From positions 30,093,818 through 30,157,817 of the forward strand of contig NC_089239.1 of NCBI RefSeq assembly GCF_963924675.1: 64,000 nt of DNA, read 5' to 3'. Positions within the stretch are counted from its first letter, which is position 1; each line of letters starts with the position of its first letter. Of the stretch, positions 1 to 13,027 are shown piece by piece. The position numbers and the translations under genes are program-made. This DNA is from Phocoena phocoena. Lineage: Eukaryota > Chordata > Mammalia > Artiodactyla > Phocoenidae. The notes under the pieces are model-generated. The model had not been told where the DNA came from, searched no databases, and saw only the letters and a list, made by a program, of their open reading frames with translations.

Positions 1-36
1 AGCTATTCCTTCTTAATAGATATGTGTTCACAAGTG

Positions 37-66
37 CACACACACACACACGCATGCACGCACACA
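37..66. repeat. CA-rich microsatellite
   Basis: A short run of alternating CA interrupted by 'cgcatgcacg', in the intron after XKR5 exon 5. It is a simple repeat with no other signal. Confidence 0.7.
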
Positions 67-109
67 TTCTACGTATACAGTAAAAGCTGGGATTAAACAA
101 AACCGTCAT

Positions 110-311
<202 letters not shown>

Positions 312-1751
312 TCAGGGTCCTCGGGGTGGGGGGTGCTGAGGGAGGGGGTGGGGAGGGGGTAGGGCAGGAACTCGGAAACCAGGGCTTGTAGCCCTCCTCT
401 CTGTTCTGACTGCATCTGACTCGGCACCCAAGAGAACAAACGAAAACCCAGAAGAGATTCAAGGGTCACAGAAAACCCACACTTTTTATTTTTGCAAGTA
501 TTATCTCACTTGATCCTCATAAAGGGTAGCTGACCTAATTTGGGGATAAGCAAACAAAAACTAGCTTCAGTAACACTCACTAAATATTGCGTACTTAGGC
601 CTTTTTAGTTCCAGAAAGTGTTTAAAGAGGCAGTGACAAAACTGATTGCTCACTGTTTTTTAATCCCTGCTCGAAGGGCTAAAACCCTCCACATCCAAAG
701 GCAAGATCTGTATGCAGTCCAGCTGTGATATTTGTTCCTATAGTTTAGGAGGAATAATGTCATACTGGCATTTGAACAGAAATTTTTTTAAAAAACGAAT
801 TTAAAAAAAGCTAATGTCTCTTTAGGAACACAATTTCTTTCATAGATTTCTGCTTTCTGCCAATAAATGTATCCGTGCTTGTTCTAGGCTCAAGTCTAAA
901 TATCTCTCAGTGCTTCTTGTTCCTTCTTGTAGAGGGTGTTCCCTGATGACCGGAAGAGATTCCTCTCTGGGCAGGGCCACACAGGCCCCCTGCAGGCATC
1001 CTGCATTATCAGGCAGACTCCCTGTCATCACTGGTCAAACCAGGTGCGGCTAGACTGAGGGCTGAGGGGGGCTTTGGATTCAGTGGAGATGTCCTGTTTG
1101 AAACAGAGAAGACGGCTAAAACTCAGCATTTGAATAACATGGAGGGCTTTGGGAGGCTATGAGTAACAGCACAGTATGTACTGCACGTTTCTGACTTGCG
1201 TCAGGGCACGTGGGACCCTGTGCCTCCCTCCTGTCTAAGTGTCAGTTTTACTAAGGATTTTCAGCCCATGACACAGAATGTGGAGCCCTCACAGCAGCTA
1301 AAGCTGCGCTCTGGGGCTGGCTGGTCCTGTGAGCGCTGGGCTGTCTGAGCTGCGGGCGCGTTTCTCCAAAGAGACCCTGCATGCATTCCTCCTCTCCCTG
1401 GACACTCGTGGGCTGAATCTGTTCCTCCACATTCTTGAACTTGGGCTGGCCGAGACCGCTTTGCCAGGCAGAATGCAGCAGAAGCCATGCTGATCCAGTT
1501 CCGGGCCATTCCACCCCCTTTCTCTTGGAATGCTCAGCTGACATGTCCGAATCCAGATGACTTTGCCGAAGAGAAAGGGCGGAGGAGCCCTGGGTGCCAG
1601 ACGTCTGTACAGCCAGCCCAGTGGAGCCTCCCTATGAATCCAGACACCTGCTAACCTACTGCGATGGTGCGAGGACGCCCTGCCCCAGGCAAGAAACCCC
1701 CAGCGGAGTCCAGTCAGCCCTCAGAACCGGGGCTGTTGATCATGAATGGTT

Positions 1752-1969
1752 CTTTTTTTTTTTTTTTTTTTTTTTTTGTGGTACTTGGGCCTCTCACTGT
1801 TGTGGCTTCTCCCGTTGTGGAGCACAGGCTCCAGACGCGCAGGCGCAGCGGCCATGGCTCACGGGCCCAGCCGCTCCACGGCATGTGGGATCTTCCCGGA
1901 CCGGGGAATGAACCCGTGTCCCCTGCATCGGCAGGCGGACTCTCACCCACTGCGCCACCAGGGAAGCCC
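1752..1969 (-). mobile_element. CHR-type SINE
   Basis: A poly-T tract followed by the reverse complement of the cetacean tRNA-derived SINE body, ending in 'ccaccagggaagccc'. It lies in XKR5 intron 4. ORFs across it are chance readings of the SINE. Confidence 0.92.
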
Positions 1970-2275
1970 TATTGATTCGTTTTTATAGACACATGCAAAG
2001 TACGATTAAGTAAAAGATTGAATAAGAAAGTTAAGTCTACGTCGGTTTTAGGTGAAAACTACATCGTGGTCTGCTACATTATCATCTGTAATTTTAGCAA
2101 ATATTTTATAATTTAAAAACATTTAATAATTATAATAAATGAGTTATATTGTGCTCAATATAAGTGCTCAATAAATAGAAGGAACTATCACATTCTTATG
2201 TTAGAAAACCCAAAAACCCATCTTTAGACTCTGGTAACAAAAAATGCACAACAATTTCTAAAACAAACGTGATGG

Positions 2276-2299
<24 letters not shown>

Positions 2300-2326
<27 letters not shown>

Positions 2327-2519
2327 GCGGTTCGCGGGCCTCTCACTGTTGTGGCCTCTTCCATTGCGGAGCACAGGCTTCGGACGCGCAGGCTCAGAGG
2401 CCACGGCTCACGGGCCCAGCTGCTCCGCGGCACGTGGGATCTTCCCAGACCGGGGCACGAACCCGCGTCCCCTGCATCGGCAGGCGGACTCTCAACCACT
2501 GCACCACCAGGGAAGCCCC
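2300..2519 (-). mobile_element. CHR-type SINE next to an AT microsatellite
   Basis: A SINE body with poly-T tract and head 'ccaccagggaagcccc' on the minus strand, preceded by an (AT)n run at about 2277-2299. It lies in XKR5 intron 4, between exons 5 and 4. Confidence 0.92.
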
Positions 2520-2543
2520 ATTAATGGTTCTTGTAAGGCATTA

Positions 2544-2834
<291 letters not shown>

Positions 2835-3113
2835 CTAGTATTTACAGGACGTTAACCCTTAACAAAATCTGACTTCTCAGAGGGCATCGTCACCTCCGTG
2901 CAAACACGCACGTCTTTCTCCGCTCTGAAGAAGTGAGGGCGTGCAGGAGAGCTTTCCTCTGCTTAACAGATGGGTGCTTGTCCCCTCAGGTGGGCTGGGC
3001 TCTCCGTGTTCACCCTTTAAGAAAAGCATCCCAGTCACTGCTCCTCCAGCACCTCTGGTTTATGACGAAGCAGCTCCTAACGGCTCTGAACATGCTATTT
3101 CATCCCAAACGCA

Positions 3114-3287
3114 CTTTGCCGTTCGATCCACATAAAGGAGGTTTAATCAGAGAAATGAGACCAGGACATGCAATGGTTCCAGCCCATAGGAGAGAGCCTG
3201 CTTTGCCGTTCAATCCACATAAAGGAGGTTTAATCAGAGAAATGAGACCAGGACATGCAATGGTTCCAGCCCATAGGAGAGAGCCTG
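3114..3287. repeat. Perfect-period 87-bp tandem duplication
   Basis: Two head-to-tail copies, 3114-3200 and 3201-3287, both begin 'ctttgccgttc' and end 'agagagcctg'. The only difference seen is one transition (cgatcc/caatcc), so the duplication is recent. It lies in XKR5 intron 3 between exons 4 and 3, with no coding signal of its own. Confidence 0.9.
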
Positions 3288-4947
3288 CACCCTGGAGGGA
3301 GAGCCAGCAGAAGACGCACGTTTGCTGGGGCCCGAGTTGCTCTGTTCCCATGGCTCTCGAGGTACGAGGCTCAGACTTGCACAGTTAGCCCCGGGAGAAA
3401 CAGACACACTGATTTCGCAAGAGGCAGCACACGGTACCTTCCCAAGGTGCTTTCAGGGTCATCTGACTATTTCTGTCCCATGGACTGAGCCCCATGAAGG
3501 AAGCAGACCCCCGGGAACTCATCGCCCCAAACAAAAGCCAGTATTAACCATTCCCTTGGGCTGCCCTAATTCTCCCAAACAGGAAATCTTAGGTTGCCGG
3601 GTTTTGCTAAATAAGGGGTTTCCTTCTGTCCGCCTTGAGAAGTCGGACGGTCTGAGGTCAGTGGTAGGAGACACTCACCCGGCACGATACCAGTGAAGTC
3701 CGAGGTGAGAAAGACGTATGTTTGAAGCAGCAGGTGGGGCCCGACCTGCAGCAGGGCTTCCAGGAGGCGCAGGGCCGACAGGTCGGCCTCCTGCATCCGC
3801 AGCTGGCCCCAGGCGGAGGCCTCCCCTTCCTTCCGGAGAACAGGGGCCACGGCGTCCCAGTGCCTAAGGAACAGGAGAGCCCAGGACTCAGAACCACACC
3901 GTGATAGCTTAAACAGGAACCCCCTTCTCTGGCTTATCGCATAGAGATCGATAGCTTTCCAGGGGTTAACTGATCGCATCTACACCCCAAGGCCCTGAGC
4001 TCTGACTCCAGAGTGAAGGTGGCACGTCTGACCCAAGTGCTGCAGCAGGTGACCTTGCCCAGCAAGGCCCGGCCAGCGGAACACACTCTGGCCACACGTG
4101 GAAGGGGTGCTAGGCCGGGAGCCTGGATCACACAGGTTTGCTGTGGGCTCTCTCTGAGCCCTTCATAGTTTAGAGCTAACCCTGAACTACCTCCCTGGCC
4201 CCAGGGCCTCTTGGGATGGGAATTAATCCACATCTGCTAGACAGCGGGAAGGGCAGGGCACCATCGTGGGGTGTGCAAGGACGGGCTGCCCTGGCTGCAG
4301 GGACACACATCCAGGAAAGGGAGTCAGTGCAAGAGAAGAAAAAGGAGGAAATGTGCCTGTTTCATTCTACTTCCCCCAAAACCCACCCTAGAAACCTTTC
4401 TGATGCTTCCATCTTATGAAAGCCACCTGGAGGTGCCATGGGTCGCTGTCCTGCGCCCCCAGGAGGGTCGTGCACGTATAAAAAGGACACTGTTCCCCAG
4501 GCACGTGTGGGCTCTGGGGACTTCGGGTTTTCACAGCAGTTTCCCACTCACGCGCCCAGAAGCAGGAACCCAGTGATCCCTACACCTGCCTGCAGCAGGG
4601 GCTGCCATGCCTGCCAAGTCCATGTGCAATTGCGAACTTCTGTCCTGTCCAAGTTCAGAAAAACTAGGAATCGTTTTAATTTACCGACTCCTGAAAGAGA
4701 GCTGAGTGCGCCTTTCAAGTTACCCCGAACGCCCCCACCTCTGATCTCCGGCCAACATTTCTACGGCCAGAGCAGAAGGGGGTCCTCTTTGAAATGGCTT
4801 TGTTCAGGGTACACAGGGCCCAGGAAAGACACTTAAGAAAGACAGCTTTCCTCTTTCATGATTTGGATCCTGGAGTGAACTGATTTCTTACTGAGTCTTT
4901 GAAGCCGTGATCTCTGACCCAAGTATAATGTTAAGAAAAAGCATATG

Positions 4948-5334
4948 GGGCTTCCCTGGTGGCGCAGTGGTTAAGAATCCACCTGCCAAGGCAGGGGACA
5001 CGGGTTCGAGCCCTGGTCCCAGAGGATGCCATATGCCGAGGAGCAGCTAAGCCCATGTGTCACAACTACTGAGCCTGAGCTCTAGAGCCCACGAGCCACA
5101 ACTACTGAGCCCGTGCGCCACAACTACTGAGCCTGAGCTCTAGAGCCCGCGAGCCACAACTACTGAGCCGGCGCGCCTAGAGCCCGTGCTCTGCAACAAG
5201 AGAAGCCACCGCAATGAGAAGACCGCGCACCGCAACGAAGAGTAGCCCCCGCTCGCCGCAACTAGAGAAAGCCTGCGTGCAGCAACGAAGACCCAACGCA
5301 GCCAAAAATAAATACATTTATTTTTAAAAAAAAA
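4948..5334 (+). mobile_element. Long CHR-type SINE with internal duplications
   Basis: It starts 'gggcttccctggtggcgcag' and ends in an A-rich tail. The target-site duplication 'aaaaagcatatg' is visible on both sides. The middle repeats the block 'ccacaactactgagcc' three times, making it about 390 bp against about 215 bp for the common form. It lies in XKR5 intron 2. Confidence 0.92.
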
Positions 5335-6387
5335 AGCATATGAAGCTGAATACGGTAGCTTCCCTTTCAGTCCTGAATCCTCCATTCTGGGGACGTGCCA
5401 ATCTCCCTTCCTACCCTCCCAGCCGCCTCCATTCATTCCATGTGCATCCTTATTGGGCTGCTCCCACCTGCTGGAGACTGCAGAGGGTGCAAACGAAATT
5501 GAAGACCTTCTCCGGAAGCCCAAGATTCAGTTGTGGAAAGCAAGCCATACACACGTGAAAAGTTTTAAGCAGGAAGAAAGACGTGTGAAAACGAGAGCGG
5601 CGGAAGGGGTCCCGGGGAGAGAGGAAAACATATTCAGGGAAAGGAGGGACGGGCATACTCAGGACAGGGACAAAGCCTGAGGGAGCACGGTGGCACCAGC
5701 GGGGCAGGAGAAGGGCCACTGAAACGGCGGTCCATCCTGGGGCAGCAGAAGCCTCTTCTAGCCCAGCTGAGGAGTTGGGTGTCCCTCTTGGACCAGTGGG
5801 AAATGGAGAACCAGTGGGAATGCGATCCACCTGGTTTTCGAATCGCGTTTCTGGAACCTGCTGCAGGGGGAGGGTCTCAGGCTGAGATCACTGGTTAGGG
5901 GGCTTCGGGGGGCCCAGCTGAAAGCGGAGGTACGGGGCGGTGAGTGGGAGGAGGAGGGCGGAGGTGGGAATGGATGCTCTCCTTCCAGGTACTCACCAGC
6001 TCCTGCCCGGATTTCTGGCCGCCTGCCTGGCCCTTGGACTCTCCCTTCTCAGTTCCTTTCCTGTGCCGTCTCTAAGGGCCTTATCTGACCAGGTTACTCC
6101 TTTACTTAAACCTTTCCAGTGGCTCTCAAACCCCTTACCTGGTGGATAAGCTCCTTCATGGTCCAGCCCAGTCTGTCTCCGTCCACATTGCTTTTGTCCA
6201 GAAAATCCTTACCCCACACTCACAGCAAAACAGACTTCTAGTTTTCCAAAACCACCACTTCCAGCAGTTCCTTCTGCAGCAGCTTTGCTGTTGCCTGGGT
6301 CCGAAGTGCCTCCCCTTCCCACGTGCTTCCAAGTCCACCTCATTCTTCAGCCCTCCCACGACGGCTCCTGTGTCCGGACGGCGGTTC

Positions 6388-6590
6388 CAGACGTGAGCAC
6401 CATCAGAGTCACCAGGTGGGCTGTTGAAAGACAGGTTGCCCGGCCCCAGGCCTAGAATTTCTGATTAAACAGACGCGTTTGGAGAATTATGAGGAGTTTG
6501 CCGTGATGCCATGTGGGTCCCGGTGAAGCTCGAGAATTTGCATTTTTAACGAGTTTCGGGTGATGAAGACGTCTCTGGTCCAGAGATGCA
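6388..6590. mobile_element. MER5-like (hAT-Charlie) fragment
   Basis: The text 'catcagagtcaccaggtggg', the run 'ccccaggcctagaatttctg' and 'agaatttgcatttttaac' resemble the MER5A/B core ('attagaatcacctggg', 'gatgcctgggcccca', 'gattctgatt'). The ends are degraded. The call rests on remembered consensus only. Confidence 0.5.
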
Positions 6591-7039
6591 CCGTGGCAAG
6601 CCCTGGGGCTCCCAGCATCCTGTGAACATCTCTCTTCTTCTAATTCACTGTTCCAGCTTTGTTCACAATTTGGCCTCAGACTGTGCCTTAATCACGTGTC
6701 TCCAGTCCCTTTGGTCACACAAGGTTAGTAAACATGAACGAATAAATACCGAGCATATTGAGCTGTGTTGATGATGGTCTAAGATTTCCCGTTGCACTAA
6801 GGACAACATGCACTAAAAATTGACGTTTGTTAACACGTTTAATTAAACTAACTCGGTCTTTGGAATGATGTCTCTCAGCAAGCTCCACTGAACAGCTTAA
6901 ATAAAAAACCAAACGTATCCGCTTCCCCCGGAATAGTCTATCGTAGCCCCACAAGGTGAAGAATTAGTGATGCTTCTCTCCATCTTAACACTTTATGGTG
7001 ACGTGAAAGCTGAGACAGTGAACGGTGGAGGTTTCCGCT

Positions 7040-7800
7040 AGGACTGTACATTTTTTTCAACTTTTTAAAATTGCGGTAAAATGCACATAACATAAAACGT
7101 ACCATCTTTACCGTTTTATAAGTACAGTTCAGTGACGTTAATAATTTAAATTTCATAATTGAATAGATTATTGACAATTTGCAATAATTCATAACGGTGT
7201 GCAACCATCACCACCATCGTCCTCTGTAACTCTTTTCATCTTGTAAAACTGAAACTCTGTCCCCATTAAACAATAAGTCCCCGTTCCCTCCTCCCCCGGC
7301 CCCTGGCACCCCCCATCCTACTTTCTGACTCTATGAACTTGACTGCTCTAGGTGCCGCATGTAAGTGGAATTATGTATTTGTCTTATTGCATGGCTTACT
7401 GCATCATGTCCTCCAGAGTCATCCACGTTGTAGCATATTACAGAATTTCATTCCTTTTTTCCGTTGTATGTACAGACCACATTTTGCTTATCCATCATCT
7501 GTTTAGACACTTGGTTTGTTTCATGTTTTGGCTACTGTAAGTAATGCTGCCAGGAACATGGGTGTACAAAGACCTCTTCCAGACCCTGCTTTCAACTTGT
7601 TTGGATATATACCCAGAAGTGGAATTGCTGGATTATATGGTACTTCTATGTTTAATTTTGTGAGGAACTGCCATTCTGTTTTCCACAGTGGCTGCACCAC
7701 TTTACATTTCCACCATCAGTGTGCAAGGGTTCCAATTTCTCCACATCCTTGCCAACACTTGTTTCCTGGGGTTTTTTTTTTAAACAGATTGATGTTGAAT
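7040..7800 (-). mobile_element. LINE-1 3' end, old subfamily
   Basis: The reverse complement reads as the well known mammalian L1 3' segment: 'aatggcagttcctcac', then 'ccagcaattccacttctggg', 'tatatccaaa', and 'atgatggataagcaaaatgtgg'. The reading frames are broken by many stops. It lies in XKR5 intron 2. Confidence 0.85.
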
Positions 7801-7873
7801 AGAACTTCTTTTGTTGTTGTTGTTATCTGGAACTTAGATTATGCAATCATTCCAGTACCTATTTAATTAATTA

Positions 7874-8138
7874 ATTTATTTTTGCTGTGTTGGGTCTTCG
7901 TTTCTGCGCGAGGGCTTTCTCCAGTTGTGGCAAGCGGGGGGCCACTCCTCATCGCGGTGCGCGGGCCTCTCACCATCGTGGCCTCTCCTGTTGCGGAGCA
8001 CAGGCTCCAGACGCGCAGGCTCAGCAGTTGTGGCCTAGTTGCTCCGCGGCACGTGGGATCCTCCCAGACCAGGGCTCGATCCCGTGTCTCCTGCATTAGC
8101 AGGCAGATTCTCAACCACTGCGCCACCAGTGAAGCCCT
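7874..8138 (-). mobile_element. CHR-type SINE (CHRL-like form)
   Basis: The sequence 'gctgtgttgggtcttcgt', then 'tgctccgcggcacgtgggat', ends at 'ccaccagtgaagccc'. This is the longer, older variant without the poly-T run of the young form. Confidence 0.88.
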
Positions 8139-8155
8139 GTGGGGTTTTTTTGTTT

Positions 8156-8491
8156 TAATTTATTTATTTTTGGCTGTGTTGGGTCTTCGTTGCTGCCCAG
8201 GGGCTTTCTCTAGTTGCTGCGAGCGGGGGCTGCTCTTCCTTGCGGTGCACGGGTTTCTCATTGCAGTGGCTTCTCTTGTTGCGGAGCACGGGCTCTAGGC
8301 GTGTGGGCTCAGTAGTCGCGGATCGTGGGCTCAGTAGTTGTGGCTCGCGGTCTCGAGAGCGCAGGCTCAGTAGTTGTGGCGCACGGGCTTAGTTGCACCA
8401 CAGCATGTGGGATCTTCCCGGACCAGGGCTCAAACCCCTGTCCCCTGCATCGGCAGGCGGATTCTCAACCACTGCGCCACCAGGGAAGCCC
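8156..8491 (-). mobile_element. CHR-type SINE, tandem with the preceding one
   Basis: A second, slightly longer SINE in the same orientation, 18 bp after the previous element, ending 'ccaccagggaagccc'. It has internal duplications ('ctcagtagt' repeated). Confidence 0.88.
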
Positions 8492-9087
8492 TACGTTTAT
8501 GTTTTAAGTCCTTGCCTTTTTTACAAGCCACTTCATGAGGTTTGCGTTTAATTGGTTTTTTGTTGTCAGTAGATTCTTCTGCATTGCGTTACGACCCCTG
8601 TCTAAATGCTGTTTGTCTAGGGCTGGGCAAACAGAACTGTTTTGGCTCCTCCTACAGGTGCTTTCGCTGAACTGCAGTTTTCTGAGCGGCTTCTTTGCTG
8701 GCCCTGACTGGGCATCAGTCTTGCGAACAAGACACTCCATTACCCGGTGTCTTCCTTGTGAAAGCCCAATAAGCTGGTTGCAGGATAGGGAATAGAGTTC
8801 TTGTTTTCTACTTTAACTTTCAAAGTTTTCTTCTAAGGAAGCAGATTTCCATTTGTTTGGTTTATTTTCTATCGCAGAAGCATTGCAAAACCATGTAGCT
8901 TCTTATGCTTGTTACAAAACTGAGAGACAAATCTGTGGTTCACCGTAAGCAAGAGTGCATTCTGGCGTTACCTTCTTTTCTGACATTCCCTTCCGTTTCC
9001 TGACTCTTCTCACTTCTTTTCTTTTTTCATGCTTTTTTTTTTTTTGTCCTTTTAAATTATACATATATATTTTTAGTCACCTTAACT

Positions 9088-9208
9088 TTTTTTTTTTTTT
9101 TGGCCGCACAGAGCAGCATATGGAATCTTAGTTCCCCGACCAGGGTTCGAACCTGTGTCCCCTGCAGTGTGAGCGCAGTCTTAAACACTGGACTGCCAGG
9201 GAAGTCCC
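9088..9208 (-). mobile_element. Short tRNA-derived SINE fragment
   Basis: A T-tract, then 'ggccgcacagagcagcat', 'ccccgaccagggttcgaacc' and 'ctgccagggaagtccc'. The tRNA-like B-box region ('gggttcgaacc') is clear. It is an older relative of the CHR elements. Confidence 0.8.
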
Positions 9209-10850
9209 ACTAACTTCTTTTTTTAAATAAGAAGAGATATAGATGACTAGTTGTTTTTCCTAATTTCTAATTTTCCTGTCTCTCTTCATTTACCCATTTT
9301 AGTTTTTAAGAAATATATATTTAGTATTCATGGCATCATCTGAGAAACTTGGGGAAGATGAGTGGGGGTCAGTGTTGGACACCAGCATGAAAGCGGATAC
9401 ATGTGAGCCTGACGCTGCCCCATCTCTGAAGAAGGCACTGGATCAAATGGGACCAAGGGTCCCCCCGGAGCTCCAGAAGACAGATCTATCTGACAGTTAT
9501 TCAGGAGGCTTCTCTCAAGTGACTGGCCCTGACTTTAATCTTCTTTTGAGCTATGACATGTTCGCTTAGGGGAGAGTTGATTCATTTTTTTTCAATAGGT
9601 GCTCTGTCCCTGAGGTCGCAAACTTGATGACTATAACGTACCACGTGGTCCCTGGAAGGATCGGAGCCCTTAATGGTTTTCATACCAAGTTGGGCAGACA
9701 GAAGGGTCAGCGCATGTGGGTAGCGCCCAGTACAGGCTCCGATCCTCCGAGTCCAACAGGAAAGCCAGCTCTGCTCTCTTCCCACTGGTCAGAGTCCTAT
9801 CGTTTCAGAGGAACCACATGGCTTGAACACAAAGGCTCAGCTTTAGGCAAAACTGCTGTAGCTGAAAACGCTTCTGGTGCCTTTAGAGATGTAGGGTTCC
9901 AGCTCCGAGGGGCCCGGAGAAATTCGGGTGGTTGGGTGATGTCTTTATCAGAAGTACCCTCTGTCTCCAAACCCTCTGTCTCGGACGCAGCTGGGAAATC
10001 AGAAAACTCACTTCAGCGTCTCCAAAGAAAGCCTTGGGCATGGCTTGAAGGCATAAACCACCCAGGACAGCCAGCAGCGCAGCCCGAGATCTGAGACTTG
10101 GCCGTGACTCCTGAGAGCCTTTCTATCCTCAGCGTCTACAAGTTCATGTGCTCTTGAGCCGGAGGCCATCACCGATCTGATCTCCCAATTTTCTCCCTTT
10201 TAAAATTCCTGGCAACTCTATGGGATTATGAGGCAGCTGAGAGCTGAAACCTGCCCCAGTGTAAAGCTCACTGCCGCATCTCCCCTGACCCTCCAGGAAT
10301 CCAGGTATCCCGGGGAAAACAACACCTTACCTGCTGCACTGGTGGGCCAAAGCCAAGCCTGCTCAACACCAGGCCTGCCCAGGATGCCTTTTTATGGAAA
10401 AATGTGGCCCTGGCACCCAAATGGCTTCTTCTTGCAATAAAAGCTTAATGCAAATGTTACCAGGCCGACCCCACTGCTGCTTCTGCTTAAATCTGTGTCA
10501 CCCTCCTGGAGTGAGGGAGTAGGTGTTTACATGGACCGGCCCTAACTGAGTCACTTTCCATGGCTCTAAAGGCGAGACCAACTGAATTAAACACGAGCAC
10601 ATAGGATTTGGCCCAAGTCAAGAAAAAGCTTTTGAAGGGTCACGGCTCCTTCTGGATGCTCCTTGAGGATGCTCAAGGAAGTTCAGGCTCGGTGAGGTGA
10701 CCAATATCAGAGCAAATGTTCAAAGAGGTGGCTTCCAACGTTCTCCCAAGCCTGCACTTTTGTGACCCTAAGGATGGAATACGTATGCACAGGAGAACCC
10801 TCCTTTCGCACGTGTGAAATCACGCTTCAGGGTTGAAAGGGGCTGCCTTA

Positions 10851-11126
<276 letters not shown>

Positions 11127-12610
11127 CTACACCTAGCCTGGAGTGGGCAGAGCCCGCGTGCAGTCTGGACCAGAATGAGGTCGAATGAAAGGGCCAGAGC
11201 TTCCCAAAGGATCCCAAAGGCCCAGACACCATGGCTGTACAAAGGGACTGTTGGATCTCATAGGACAGCGTGCAAAAAAACCCACAAACACCTGGCACTT
11301 AGTATGGGCTCAAAAATGTAAAACCTCCTCTCTGGGGGCGGCTTCATTTATTTTATTTTTGAGGGTTGTAGGATAGGGTCAGGGAATGGAAAGAGCTTGA
11401 TAAATCTAGGTTAGGGTCTGCCCTCCCTGATGAATGGCCACAGACGTGGGTGCTTACATCTGCCCAGTACTAGCAGGTGCTCGGGACTCACAGTAATTGT
11501 CTTACAGGACTATTGCTTGGGTTCCCCACTGTTAGAGTTTAACATGGATTTATGGACACGTAAAGCTGTGAACTGCAGCGGTAAGAGAGCGCTGCCCCAG
11601 GTACAGACGGGAACCCTGCAGGTTCCCCGAGAAGCCAGGGCTTGGGCAGCCATTCCTTGGCGCCCAGGCTCTGTCTCTTGCTCTAATCACCCGGCACACA
11701 AGGCAAACCGGGAGCCCCAGGCACCAGAAGCCTCTGGGGCAGTCACCGCCCTGCCCAGTCTGAGGAACGCTGAGGCCCAGGCGTTCCTAGACGGGAGGGA
11801 AGGAGGAACCCACGTCCGCGGGGCCACCTGGGGTGGGTGCCGAGACCCGGAGTCCTGTCTCATCTTAGCCCTGCTCAGTGGCGGCGCTGGACCCCGGAGC
11901 TCTGGAGCCGATCTCAACGTGGGACCTCCTCTGGGCGCCTCTGAAACCTCATGGCAGGGACGACCCCGGGGGGCCTTCGTGGACCGCGGTTCAAACAAGG
12001 GACCCGCCGACGCGGGTCCCTCCCAGGAAAAAGTGCAGGGCCAGAGCCCGCCGGGGTCCCCAAGTGCCTGCGAGCTGGGGAGTGGCGAGGAACGCTGGGG
12101 GGTCTGGATGCTGAAGCCCCGTTAATTCCACTCCCCCACCCCTCCCCCCATCTGCGGGGGCCCCGCGGGGAAGAAGCGGCTGCAGGGAGCCGGGCTGCAG
12201 CGGGCGGAGGCCTCCGCTCCGGCACCGAAGGAGTTACAAGTTCAAACTGGAAAGGCGCTGAACCGCTCCGCCCTCTGGCCCCGCCTCTGCCGGCGGACAG
12301 CGCTCCCTACGCGACCACCGCGCCCCGCGCCCGCCGCCTCCGGTCCAGCTGTAGACGGCCCTCCCTCCAGAGCTCCGCGGAAGCGGAGCCCAGTCCCACC
12401 ACAACCTGGCCCCAAGCGGCTTCCCCCGCCGCCCAGACCCCCAGGCCGGCCGGATAGCGGGGAGAGCAGGGCGCCCCCAGGCCCGCGTGCAGCGCCTCGG
12501 GCACCTGCGGCACTTTGCCGAGTCCTGGAGGCCTCTCTGGAGGGAAGCGGGGGGCCACGTGTGCCGCGACTCCTGCAGAGGATCATGCACCCGCTGGAGG
12601 GGGAGGGGGT

Positions 12611-12744
12611 AGGATCGTGCACCCGCCGCGGAGGGGCCTCAGATACAAGGGGACCATGCACGCAAGGGGGAGGGAGGAGGATCGTGCATCCAACGCGGAG
12701 GGGCCTCAGATACACGGGGACCACGCATGCAAGGGGGAGGGGGC
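12611..12744. repeat. GC-rich 67-bp tandem repeat in XKR5 intron 1
   Basis: The string 'aggatcgtgc' recurs at 12611 and 12678, followed each time by a near-identical block ('ggaggggcctcagataca'), so the period is 67 bp. Degenerate half-copies ('atcatgcacccgc' near 12582, 'gtcgtgcattcgc' near 12795) flank the two good units. It lies about 230 bp inside intron 1 and may be length-variable. Confidence 0.75.
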
Positions 12745-12969
12745 GGAGGGGTGCGGCATTCATCCTCGGGGGCAATCACGCATCCCCGGGAGGGTCGTGC
12801 ATTCGCGGGGATCTACCAGGGACTGGGCGGGTGGGGTGCCACCGTGCGTGCACTGGCGCGCAGTGCTGGGCGCAGGCGGGGAGAGGCCGCCGCCGTGGCC
12901 GGGGTGGCGTGTGGGTCCCCGGGCGTCAGGATGGGTCGGAGGGGTGAGCGTGGCCTGCCCGGCACTCAC

Positions 12970-13027
12970 GCGCGCTCTGCTCGGCCGCCAGCAGCAGGGC
13001 GGAGAGGCCCAGGACCCCCGCGTGCAT
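12970..13027 (-). other. XKR5: XKR5 exon 1 with start codon
   Basis: The ATG is the complement of 13025-13027, and the exon ends at 12970 before the donor GTGAGT. It encodes 19 residues plus one base; that C joins GC at the start of exon 2 to form the Arg codon expected from human XKR5. It is too short for ORF callers and was found by matching the hydrophobic N-terminus. It lies in a GC-rich, CpG-dense segment that is the likely promoter. Confidence 0.85.

Noticed and set aside
1594..1988. Several ORFs of 80-105 aa containing poly-Phe or poly-Lys
   Set aside because: They are readings of a CHR-type SINE and its T-tract. The same peptides recur at 2,300, 14,636, 23,597, 25,316, 40,885, 48,457, 59,737 and 61,696.
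9330..10094. Two plus-strand ORFs (79 and 156 aa) with normal-looking composition
   Set aside because: No recognisable family. They lie in XKR5 intron 2 in different frames, without clear splice signals linking them. An AATAAA near 10,437 hints at an old processed sequence, but I could not support it.
11430..12125. 231-aa plus-strand ORF and overlapping minus ORFs to 177 aa
   Set aside because: The GC-rich CpG-island region lowers stop frequency on all frames. No domain, and antisense overlap with XKR5 intron 1 and exon 1.
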